Positions 1 to 9,469 of a stretch of 64,000 bases of DNA are shown here, piece by piece (position 1 is the stretch's first letter; every line of letters starts with the position of its first letter). This stretch comes from Archivesica marissinica (lineage: Eukaryota > Mollusca > Bivalvia > Venerida > Vesicomyidae). The translations under genes were made by a program, and so were the position numbers. A model generated the notes under the pieces. It was not told the DNA's origin. It saw only the letters and a program-made list of their open reading frames with translations, and did no database searches. The stretch lies in assembly GCA_014843695.1 (NCBI GenBank), contig CM026403.1, forward strand, positions 51,628,233 through 51,692,232, in the 5' to 3' direction.

Positions 1-1171
1 GATAGTCGCCATATGACCCCAATAATAGCGGGATAGTCGCCATATAACCCCAATAATAGCGAGATAGTCGTCATATAACATAATAGCGGGATAGTCGCCA
101 TATAACCCCAATAATAGCGGGATAGTCGCCATATAACCCCAATAATAGCGGGATAGTCGCCATATGACCCCAATAATAGCGGGATAGTCGCCATATGACC
201 CCAATAATAGCGGGATAGTCGCCATATAACCCCAATAATAGCGGGATAGTCGCCATATGACCCCAATAATAGCGGGATAGTCGCCATATAACCCCAATAA
301 TAGCGGGATAGTCGCCATATAACCCCAATAATAGCGGGATAGTCGCCATATAACCCAATAATAGCGGGATAGTCGCCATATAACCCAATAATAGCGGGAT
401 AGTCGCCATATAACCCCAATAATAGCGGGATAGTCGCCATATAACATAATAGCGGGAGAGTCGCCATATAACCCCAATAATAGCGGGATAGTCGCCATAT
501 AACATAATAGCGGGATAGTCGCCATATAGCCCCAATAATAGCGGGATAGTCGCCATATAACATAATAGCGGGATAGTCGCCATATGACCCCAATAATAGC
601 GGGATAGTCGCCATATAACCCCAATAATAGCGGGATAGTCGCCATATGACCCCAATAATAGCGGGATAGTCGCCATATGACCCCAATAATAGCGGGATAG
701 TCGCCATATGACCCCAATAATAGCGGGATAGTCGCCATATAACCCCAATAATAGCGGGATAGTCGCCATATAACCCCAATAATAGCGGGATAGTCGCCAT
801 ATAACCCCAATAATAGCGGGATAGTCGCCATATAACCCCAATAATAGCGGGATAGTCGCCATATAACCCCAATAATAGCGGGATAGTCGCCATATAACCC
901 CAATAATAGCGGGATAGTCGCCATATAACCCCAATAATAGCGGGATAGTCGCCATATGACCCCAATAATAGCGGGATAGTCGCCATATAACATAATAGCG
1001 GGATAGTCGCCATATGACCCCAATAATAGCGGGATAGTCGCCATATAACCCCAATAATAGCGGGATAGTCGCCATATAACCCCAATAATAGCGGGATAGT
1101 CGCCATATAACCCCAATAATAGCGGGATAGTCGCCATATAACATAATAGCGGGATAGTCGCCATATAACAT
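1..1171. repeat. Minisatellite, 31-bp unit, about 38 copies, runs off left edge
   Basis: Unit core gatagtcgccatata then accccaataatagcgg. Some units are shortened by 8 bp (ataacataatagc in place of ataaccccaataatagc) and a few lack one C. The unit is 1 mod 3 and stop-free on the minus strand, which explains the 379-residue minus-strand reading frame; that frame is not a gene. The true length of the array is unknown. Confidence 0.97.
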
Positions 1172-1362
1172 AATATGTTGGAACGTCTGTAAGTCCCAAA
1201 AAACAAGCACACATTTGTGAGCATTATGAAAGTAGTCCTATTCATATGCATGTTCATTGACCCATACAACCTGACCCATAGATATTAATCCGCGATCAGA
1301 GAAAGTTGTCATCCGGCCGGTAACATTGTAGGCATTATAATCCGAGGGTATGGGTTCGAGCA

Positions 1363-1446
1363 CAGGGATTCGGCACGTTTGGGGGTACTAGTATATATAT
1401 TTAAGTAAATATATATACTAGTACCCCCAAACGTGCCGAATCCCTG
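1363..1446. repeat. Perfect 84-bp palindrome (41-bp arms, 2-bp spacer)
   Basis: Arm 1363-1403 begins cagggattcggcacgtttgg and ends in an AT-rich tip; arm 1406-1446 is its exact reverse complement. The centre is AG at 1404-1405. It would extrude as a long hairpin. Flanks: ggttcgag on the left, ggttcgtgg on the right. Confidence 0.95.
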
Positions 1447-1613
1447 TGGGTTCGTGGTTAAAACAATTTTATTTAATCTCCAATTCAGTTTCAAGCATTC
1501 TGATTGGTTGGTGTGACTGTAAATCTCTGGTTCGTCCAATAAAATCAGCTAATCTTGAGTTTGATATCTGTGAAAAGTGTTTCAAACCTTCCCGCCTGGT
1601 GTGTTGAATACCC

Positions 1614-2141
1614 TTAAAGCGACATTACATTGCAAAAAGCAAATACAATGCAATTTTCACGTATTAAATCATTGCTTCTACACATTCTTCTGAATACATT
1701 CGAACACTAACATTGAATCAATAAACAGTGTGTTTGTGGTATACAAACTTTCAAAAGTGAAAGTAGGATTTCATATAACGGTCATCCGCGCTCATGAATT
1801 GACGTTTGTTTGTCATTGGAGTCAATGTTAAACATGCGATACTTTCGATTAGAGATAATTTTAAAAATATTAATCTACAAATAAATATGCATAGGCACAC
1901 ATGTGAGATATCACGGTAAATATGTAGCATAACTCGTGTTATTTAGGATAAACGCGTTGTATTACGCATGCTTGTCGACCATATTTACATTATTTTGTTA
2001 TGTCAACAAAGCGCGTATGCGACGTTTGTTTTATTTGTTGAATTACACAGCTTTTATGGCAAATATTTGGGAAAATATTTATACCATATAATAGCAGATT
2101 ACATTCTGCAGATATTGGCGTTTCATGTAGTGTCGCTTTAA
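1614..2141. mobile_element. MITE family 1, copy 1 (about 528 bp)
   Basis: The left end is ttaaagcgacattacat and the right end is atgtagtgtcgctttaa, a 17-bp terminal inverted repeat with one mismatch. Both ends carry TTAA, as left by piggyBac-type transposases. There is no coding capacity. Related copies are at 16691-17202 and 32213-32523. Confidence 0.85.
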
Positions 2142-2560
2142 TATCTGAAACATCTGACGAACTTAACATTATCAAAAATCACTATCTTTAAAAACCAAGA
2201 TTGTTTGGATATGAAATGACAGGGCCTTCTCTCTGTTTGTATGATATGTGTGGTCTACTATTACACAATGGTGTGTCAATGTACGTTATCATTTATTATG
2301 CATATTTTTATATTTATATATGCACACATTTGCTTGTATTCAGTGTAATACAGCATTTACATATTTACTTATATCAACACACGTGTAATAGCACCTGCAA
2401 GAATTATGATTGGTCGGTGCATGACAGTTTGCTTTTGACACACATGCCATATAGTTTGCAAATTTGCCGTTGAAAATCAATAAAATGTTAAATATGCACT
2501 AGTGAGTTACAGCATATTGATTAAAAGTATATTGTCGATTTTTTGGTTTTCCCTTTTTAG
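2142..2560. other. Unassigned AT-rich sequence upstream of the gene
   Basis: About 420 bp with no convincing exon, repeat or RNA gene. The 90-residue frame on the plus strand is rich in Y, I and C from AT-rich sequence and has no recognisable domain. Confidence 0.5.
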
Positions 2561-2582
2561 TTAATATTCCAAGGTGAAGGTC

Positions 2583-2750
2583 AAAACAGTTCTTACAACT
2601 TATATTAATCGCTCTCGAGACCTCATTCCTGATGGAATCCATCGCCACGAGGGAGAGAGAAGAGGCAACGTGGAATTTAAATACCTTGCCTAAGGGCACA
2701 ATCGTAACGGCTCCAATGAGACTCGAACTCCGGACCTTTCGCAAGGTAGC
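2583..2750 (-). mobile_element. SINE-B copy (minus strand)
   Basis: Shares with the copies at 35765 and 46658 the strings ctctcgagacctcattcctg, gatggaatccatc and gagagagaagaggcaacgtgg, and a tRNA-like B box (ggagttcgagtctc on the minus strand). The tRNA-like head is incomplete. Confidence 0.8.
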
Positions 2751-2840
2751 CTATAAACAGGCGTTGGTATATTTTGACTTGTCCGTCAAATAAATACATT
2801 TATGTTATGCTTTCCAATGAAATATATATAGAATGGTGGA

Positions 2841-3772
2841 ACCTATGCTCGGCGTATTCCTATGCTCGGCGTATTCCTATGCTCGGCGTATTCCTATTCT
2901 CGGCGTATTCCTATGCTCGGCGTATTCCTATGCTCGGCGTATTCCTATTCTCAGCGTATTCCTATGCTCGGCGTATTTCTATGCTCAACGTATTCCTATG
3001 CTCGACGTATTCCTATGCTCGGCTTTTTCCTATGATCGGCGTATTCCTATGCTCGGCGTATTCCTATGCTCGGCGTATTCCTATGCTCGGCTTTTTCCTA
3101 TGATCGGCGTATTCCTCTGCTCGGCGTGCACGGCGTATTCCTATGCTCGGCGTATTCCTATGCTCGGCGTATTCCTATGCACGGCGTATTCCTATGCACG
3201 GCGTATTCCTATGCTCGGCGTATTCCTATGCTCGGCGTATTCCTGTGCTCGGCGTATTCCTATGCTCGGCGTATTCCTATGCTCGGCGTATTCCTATACT
3301 CGGCGTATTCCTATGCTCGGCGTATTCCTATGCTCGGCGTATTCCTATGCTCGGCGTATTCCTATGCTCGGCGTATTCCTATGCTCGGCGTATTCCTATG
3401 CTCGGCGTATTCCTATGCTCGGCGTATTCCTATGCTCGGCGTATTCCTATGCTCGGCGTATTCCTATGCTCGGCGTATTCCTATGCTCGGCGTATTCCTA
3501 TGCTCGGCGTATTCCTATGCTCGGCGTATTCCTATGCTCGGCGTATTCCTATGCTCGGCGTATTCCTATGCTCGGCGTATTCCTATGCTCGGCGTATTCC
3601 TATGCTCGGCGTATTCCTATACTCGGCGTATTCCTATGCACGGCGTATTCTTATGCTCGGCGTATTCCTATGCTCGGCGTATTCCTATGCTCGGCGTATT
3701 CCTATGCTCGGCGTATTCCTATGCACGGCGTATTCTTATGCTCGGCGTATTCCTATGCTCGGCGTATTTTCC
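2841..3772. repeat. Minisatellite, 17-bp unit, about 54 copies
   Basis: Unit cggcgtattcctatgct. Variants: tgca or tact for tgct, ctcggctttttcctatgat near 3020 and 3090, and one gtgcacggcg insertion at 3126. The middle stretch (3300-3610) is almost pure. At 2 mod 3 and without stops, the array is open in all three plus frames and gives three long overlapping frames of the same peptide; none is a real gene. It ends about 365 bp before the SLC49A4 start codon. Confidence 0.97.
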
Positions 3773-3847
3773 ATTTTCATCCGTATTTAAAATATTTATA
3801 TAGTTCTAGGCTAATTTCGCTGACAGAGCTGAAGCATGGTTCAATAG

Positions 3848-4036
3848 TTTTTACAACATTAAATTAATTGCTCTCGAGACCCCATCCCTGATGGAATCCA
3901 TCACACTGGGGGAGAGAAGATACACTGTGTAATCGAAGTGCCTTACCTAAAGTCACAATCGTAATGTCTACAACTGGACTCGAACACCGGACAGCTCACA
4001 CCCGAACAGAACGCGCTACCACAGCCCTATCACGCC
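3848..4036 (-). mobile_element. SINE-B copy just upstream of SLC49A4 exon 1
   Basis: Minus-strand SINE-B with ctctcgagacc, gatggaatccatca and gagagaaga, ending in a tRNA-like head (cgcgctaccacag). It is more diverged than other copies. It ends about 100 bp before the start codon, so it probably lies in or next to the promoter or 5' UTR. Confidence 0.7.
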
Positions 4037-4136
4037 TAATTGTTAAAGTAGTTTATAGAAGCGAATTTAAACCACAAAAGCAGAAAACAAAGCGTTTTAT
4101 AGAAGAACGGTTCACGTTTTTCAGGAGTGTGATACG

Positions 4137-4274
4137 ATGGCGATGCCCGAGGATGTTGCCGAGAGACTACCTATCCTCAGCCAGGAGAACGGAGGCGACC
4201 CAGTGAGACAGACGGCTGTGTACAGCAGACGATGGTACGTTCTGTTCGTCTTCTGTCTTGGAAGTTTTACTCAG
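4137..4274 (+). CDS. SLC49A4: SLC49A4 exon 1 (residues 1-46), start codon and TM1
   Basis: The ATG at 4137 has A at -3 and G at +4, a good initiation context; a second in-frame ATG lies two codons on. The short cytosolic N-terminus contains E9-R-L-P-I-L14, which fits an acidic dileucine-type lysosome sorting signal in the place where human SLC49A4 has ERQPLL. R31-R-W-Y then leads into TM1, matching the YGRRW block of the family. The exon ends in phase 0 at CAG before gtgagc. An AG preceded by five T residues lies at 4123-4124, so a spliced 5' untranslated exon further upstream is possible. Confidence 0.9.
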
Positions 4275-4352
4275 GTGAGCATGTTTCCTCTATGAATGGA
4301 CAAACATATACACACACATGTCCCTCTCTTAAGCTATACATGTTCTTCTTAG

Positions 4353-7235
4353 AGTAGACGTATTCCTCTTATAGTAGACGTATTCCTCTTATAGTAGACG
4401 TATTCCTCTTATAGTAGACGTATTCCTCTTATAGTAGATGTATTCCTCTTACAGTAGACGTATTCCTCTTATAGTAGACGTATTCCCCTTATAGTAGACG
4501 TATTCCTCTTATAGTAGACGTATTCCTCTTATAGTAGACGTATTCCCCTTATAGTAGATGTATTCCTCTTATAGTAGACGTATTCCCCTTATAGTAGATG
4601 TATTCCTCTTATAGTAGACGTAGTCCTCTTATAGTAGACGTATTCCTCTTATTGTAGACGTATTCCTCTTATAGTAGACGTATTCCTCTTATAGTAGACG
4701 TATTCCTCTTATAGTAGACGTATTACTCTTATAGTAGACGTATTCCTCTTATAGTAGATGTATTCCTCTTATAGTAGATGTATTCCTGTTACAGTAGACG
4801 TATTCCTCTTACAGTAGACATATTCCCCTTATAGTAGACGTATTCCTCTTATAGTAGACGTATTCCTCTTATAGTAGACGTATTCCCCTTATAGCAGATG
4901 TATTCCTCTTATAGTAGACGTATTCCTCTTATAGTAGACGTATTCCTCTTAGAGTAGACGTATTCCCCTTATAGTAGACGTATTCCTCTTACAGTAGACG
5001 TATTCCTCTTATAGTAGACGTATTCCTCTTATAGTAGATGTATTCCTCTTATAGTAGATGTATTCCTCTTTTAGTAGACGTATTCCTCTTATAGTAGACG
5101 TATTCCCCTTATAGTAGACGTATTCCTCTTACAGTAGACGTATTCCTCTTATAGTAGATGTATTCCTCTTATAGTAGACGTATTCCTCTTATAGTAGACG
5201 TATTCCTCTTATAGTAGATGTATTCCTCTTATAGTAGACGTATTCCTCTTATAGTAGACGTATTCCCCTTATAGTAGACGTATTCCTCTTATAGTAGATG
5301 TATTCCTCTTATAGTAGACGTATTCCTCTTATAGTAGACGTATTCCCCTTATAGTAGACGTATTCCTCTTACAGTAGACGTATTCCTCTTATAGTAGATG
5401 TATTCCTCTTATAGTAGACGTATTCCTCTTATAGTAGACGTATTCCTCTTATAGTAGATGTATTCCTCTTATAGTAGACGTATTCCTCTTATAGTAGACG
5501 TATTCCCCTTATAGTAGACGTATTCCTCTTACAGTAGACGTATTCCTCTTATAGTAGATGTATTCCTCTTATAGTAGACGTATTCCTCTTATAGTAGACG
5601 TATTCCTCTTATAGTAGATGTATTCCTCTTATAGTAGACGTATTCCTCTTATAGTAGACGTATTCCCCTTATAGTAGACGTATTCCTCTTACAGTAGACG
5701 TATTCCTCTTATAGTAGATGTATTCCTCTTATAGTAGACGTATTCCTCTTATAGTAGACGTATTCCCCTTATAGTAGACGTATTCCTCTTATAGTAGACG
5801 TATTCCTCTTATAGTAGACGTATTCCCCTTATAGTAGATGTATTCCTCTTATAGTAGACGTATTCCTCTTATAGTAGACGTAGTTCTTTTATAGTAGACG
5901 TAGTCCTCTTATAGTAGACGTAGTCCTCTTATAGTAGACGTATTCCTCTTATAGTAGACGTATTCTTCTTATAGTAGACGTATTCCCCTTATAGTAGACG
6001 TATTCCTCTTATAGTAGACGTATTCCTCTTACGGTAGACGTATTCCCCTTATAGTAGACGTATTCCCCTTATAGTAGACGTATTCCTTTACAGTAGACGT
6101 ATTCCTCTTATGGTAGAGGTGTTCCTCTTACAGTAGACGTATTCCTCTTGCAGTAGACACGTATTCCTCTTTCGGTAGACGTATTCCTCTTACAGTAGAC
6201 GTATTCCTCTTATAGTAGACGTATTCCTCTTATAGTAGACGTATTCCTCTTACAGTAGACGTATTCTTCTTATAGTAGACGTAGTCCTCTTATAGTAGAC
6301 GTATTCCTCTTATAGTAGACGTATTCCTCTTATAGTAGATGTATTCCTCTTATAGTAGATGTATTCCTGTTACAGTAGACGTATTCCTCTTACAGTAGAC
6401 ATATTCCTCTTATAGTAGACGTATTCCCCTTATAGTAGACGTATTCCTCTTATAGTAGACGTATTCCTCTTATAGTAGACGTATTCCCCTTATAGTAGAT
6501 GTATTCCTCTTATAGTAGACGTATTCCTCTTATAGTAGACGTAGTCCTCTTATAGTAGACGTAGTCCTCTTATAGTAGACGTATTCCTCTTATAGTAGAC
6601 GTATTCCTCTTACGGTAGACGTATTCCTCTTATAGTAGACGTATTCTTCTTATAGTAGACGTATTCCCCTTATAGTAGACGTATTCCTCTTATAGTAGAC
6701 GTATCCCCCTTATAGTAGACGTATTCCTCTTACGGTAGACGTATTCCCCTTATAGTAGACGTATTCCCCTTATAGTAGACGTATTCCTTTACAGTAGACG
6801 TATTCCTCTTATGGTAGACGTGTTCCTCTTACAGTAGACGTATTCCTCTTGCAGTAGACACGTATTCCTCTTTCGGTAGACGTATTCCTCTTACAGTAGA
6901 CGTATTCCTCTTACAGTAGACGTATTCCTCTTACAGTAGACATATTCCTCATATAGTAGAAGTATTCCTCTTATTGTAGACGTATTCCTCTTGCAGTAGA
7001 CGTATTCATCTTGCAGTAGACGTATTTCTCTTACAGTAGACGTATTCCTCTTACAGTAGACGTATTCATCTTGCAGTAGACACGTATTCCTCTTATAGTA
7101 GACGTATTCCTCTTATAGTAGACGTATTCCTCTTACAGTAGACATATTCCTCTTATAGTAGAAGTATTCCTCTTATTGTAGACGTATTCCTCTTGCAGTA
7201 GACACGTATTCCACTTATAGCAGACGTATTACACT
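4353..7235. repeat. Minisatellite filling intron 1, 20-bp unit, about 144 copies
   Basis: Unit agtagacgtattcctcttat, extremely regular. Variants: gatg for gacg, cccctt for cctctt, acag/gcag/cggt before agac, and tagtcc for tattcc. The variants form higher-order repeats: an 8-unit (160-bp) pattern between about 5101 and 5700, and a roughly 695-bp duplication (about 5880-6180 matched at 6541-6880). It starts about 78 bp after the exon 1 donor. Confidence 0.97.
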
Positions 7236-7700
7236 TAGACATATTCCTCTATTAGTTGACATATTCCTCTTGTGTTAGACATATTCCTCTTATAGTTGAC
7301 ATATTCCTCTTGTGTTAGACATATTCCACGTATAGCAGACGTATTACACTTAGACATATTCCTCTTATAGTTGACATATTCCTCTTATAGTTGACATATT
7401 CCTCTTGTGTTAGACATATTCCACGTATAGCAGACGTATTACACTTAGACATATTCCTCTTATAGTTGACATATTCCTCTTGTGTTAGACATATTCCACG
7501 CATAGCAGACGTATTACACTTAGACATATTCCTCTTATAGTTGACATATTCCTCTTGTGTTAGACGTATTCCACTTATAGCAGACGTATTACACTTATAC
7601 ATATTCCTCTTATAGTTGACATATTACACTTATAGCAGACATATTCCACTTATAGCAGACGTATTACACTTAGACATATTCCTCTTATATTACACGAATT
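7236..7700. repeat. Diverged edge of the 20-bp array with its own compound repeat
   Basis: Units shift to gttgacatattcctcttgtg, ttagacatattccacg, tatagcagacgtattaca and cttagacatattcctctt, arranged as a compound unit of roughly 75-95 bp repeated about four times (7315-7600). It derives from the main array (shared gac.tattcctctt) and is the older, less uniform edge. Confidence 0.85.
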
Positions 7701-7806
7701 CGTCTTATAATATACAGTTTCATCCTTTTGTGCATCTACAGATATTGTACACATATCAGCCTACTCAAACTAGAATTTAATTTTAAATTATTTCTGATGA
7801 ATGCAG

Positions 7807-7957
7807 GCTCTTGTATGGAATACATGGGGACCCATCACGGAATCTGCAGAAGTCATATTGAACTGGAAGGATAGTGATATTGGCATGCTAGTAAACTACG
7901 GAAACATGGCATTCATGTTTGCAGTTCTACCTATGTGTTATTTCATGGATGTTAAAG
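7807..7957 (+). CDS. SLC49A4: SLC49A4 exon 2 (residues 47-97), TM1 end, TM2, motif A
   Basis: The acceptor is atgcag at 7801-7806 and the donor is gtacga at 7958; the end phase is 1. The translation begins ALVWNTWGPI, the most diagnostic SLC49A4 string in the gene. Next come a luminal loop and TM2 (about residues 71-93). It ends at M93-D-V-K-G97, the first half of the major-facilitator loop 2-3 motif (D-x-K-G-x-R), which exon 3 completes. No stops or frameshifts. Confidence 0.95.
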
Positions 7958-8043
7958 GTACGAGTATCTAAGCACATACTATCATTAATAGTAAACACCC
8001 ACCATTACCACATTATGTCACAATGATAATAGATTATTGCCAT

Positions 8044-8260
8044 TGTCCGATTAGCGCAGTGGTTAGCGCGCTCGCTTTTCACCAATGTGACCCAGGTTCG
8101 ATCCTCGGACAGGGAAGTATGTGAGATGGTACGGTCGCCAGATCGGACAGGTGTGTTTTCTCCGGGCACTCCGGTTTCCTCCCACATATACGCCTTCATC
8201 CGCGCTAACGAGAGTGATTAATATAAGTTGCTTTGCAATCGTTGTAAAATAAATAAAATT
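8044..8260 (+). mobile_element. SINE-C copy
   Basis: tRNA-like head with A box (ttagcgcagtggttagcgcg) and B box (ggttcgatcctc), then a body containing gatcggacaggtg, tttctccggg, actccggtttcctcccac and a tail gttgtaaaataaataaaatt. Related copies: 17939, 34782 and 41069. Being a SINE, it is not a tRNA gene. Confidence 0.85.
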
Positions 8261-8310
8261 GAAACTTTTTTTTAAACTAAGCCTTCATATCTAAGATAAA
8301 TATACCGTCT

Positions 8311-8577
8311 CCATGGCCTAGTGGTTAAGGCGTCCTCCTACGGAGTGGGAGGTCGAAGGTTCGAATCTCGTCAGAGGTTATGACACATTCTGATATGGCC
8401 TGTTGGTGAGCCGTCAGCTAGTTAAATAATGGTTACCGATTGCCTACCAGCCTGGCACCTGTCATACAAGCATAGGATTCGGCAAGTACTGATGTTCATA
8501 AAACGATGTGTATCATAAATCAGAAATGGTTTCCCCTTTAAATAGGGGCGACACTATAATAAACAAACACTATACTT
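8311..8577 (+). mobile_element. SINE-F copy
   Basis: tRNA-like head (ccatggcctagtggttaagg, B box ggttcgaatctc), then tgatatggcctgttggtgag, and a 3' part with ataaatcagaaatgg and aataggggcgacacta. The 3' part recurs at about 13567-13625 and the head recurs at 12405. Confidence 0.75.
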
Positions 8578-9210
8578 TAATTTATAAGCCGCACATATAA
8601 GTAAGGCATAACGTATTTAAAACAGCAGTACTCATCATCAAGGCACTGTTAACGATCTAGCTAGAACATGAGGTACAGGACCAGCTCTCCCCATCCCAGC
8701 GGAGTATTAGACTTATAGTTACCAGTGTCCCTATAATGCTGGGGTAAGGGGTTCCACAGTGTTTGTACACTGACACGGAATGAGGCTAATCCCGTGCCTT
8801 GTTGTTCTCTCCTCTATGGGCAGTTTTTGTGCATCTAAACGAATAAGCATTATTTTCTTTAATTTTGACAAGATAATGCACATATTAATATACTTTGTTT
8901 ACAATTTTATACGATTCTAATGGCATAGTAGCTAAACATCTCACTTTCAAAGTTGGTAATATAGAGTTATTACAGAAGCGATATGAATCGTCAACTGTTC
9001 AGAATTGAAATGACAGAATAATTCACAAATGCTCGCCTTTTCCAACAAGCGAAATCTAGTTGTCAAGGGACATAACTATTTGTTTACATTTGTCAACTAA
9101 TGTAATCCGAAGTTCAATAAACATACATCGCTATCATCACATCATTTCTGAACAGCGACTCGTGCAGTTACAGTGTCGGTGAAATGTAATTAGCTTTTTA
9201 TTTCGCAAGA
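8578..9210. other. Unassigned sequence; possible old retroelement relic
   Basis: No exon is recognised. On the minus strand 8640-8820 has coding-like patches (VSVQTLWNPLPQ, LGWGELVLY) of the kind found near the ends of old retroelement ORFs, but with stops. I cannot identify it. 8830-9210 is plain AT-rich intron. Confidence 0.35.
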
Positions 9211-9214
9211 GGAA

Positions 9215-9420
9215 TATGAATGTGTTCAGTATCACGTGTAGTCACGGTCTATTTTAAGTATTACGTTCAGTATCACGTGTAGTTACGGTCTATTTTAAGT
9301 ATTACGTTCAGTATCACATGTAGTCACGGTCTATTTTAAGTATTACGTTCAGTATCACGTGTAGTCACGGTCTATTTTAAGTATTACGTTCAGTATCACG
9401 TGTAGTCACGGTCTATTTAT
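9215..9420. repeat. Minisatellite, 41-bp unit, 5 copies (intron 2)
   Basis: Unit contains cagtatcacgtgtagtcacg and gtctattttaagtattacgt. It shares gttcagtat and gtagtcac with the larger 66-bp array that follows, so both come from one ancestor. Confidence 0.93.
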
Positions 9421-9469
9421 TATCATATAATACATGACTGTCTACATTTATTTTGCATTTAGAACATGT

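Noticed and set aside
71..1210. 379-residue minus-strand open frame
   Set aside because: Entirely within the 31-bp array; the repeated peptide reflects the unit.
2833..3867. Three overlapping open frames of 215-344 residues
   Set aside because: All are the 17-bp repeat read in three frames.
3964..4206. 80-residue frame overlapping exon 1
   Set aside because: Starts in SINE-B and runs in a different frame from the conserved exon 1 product.
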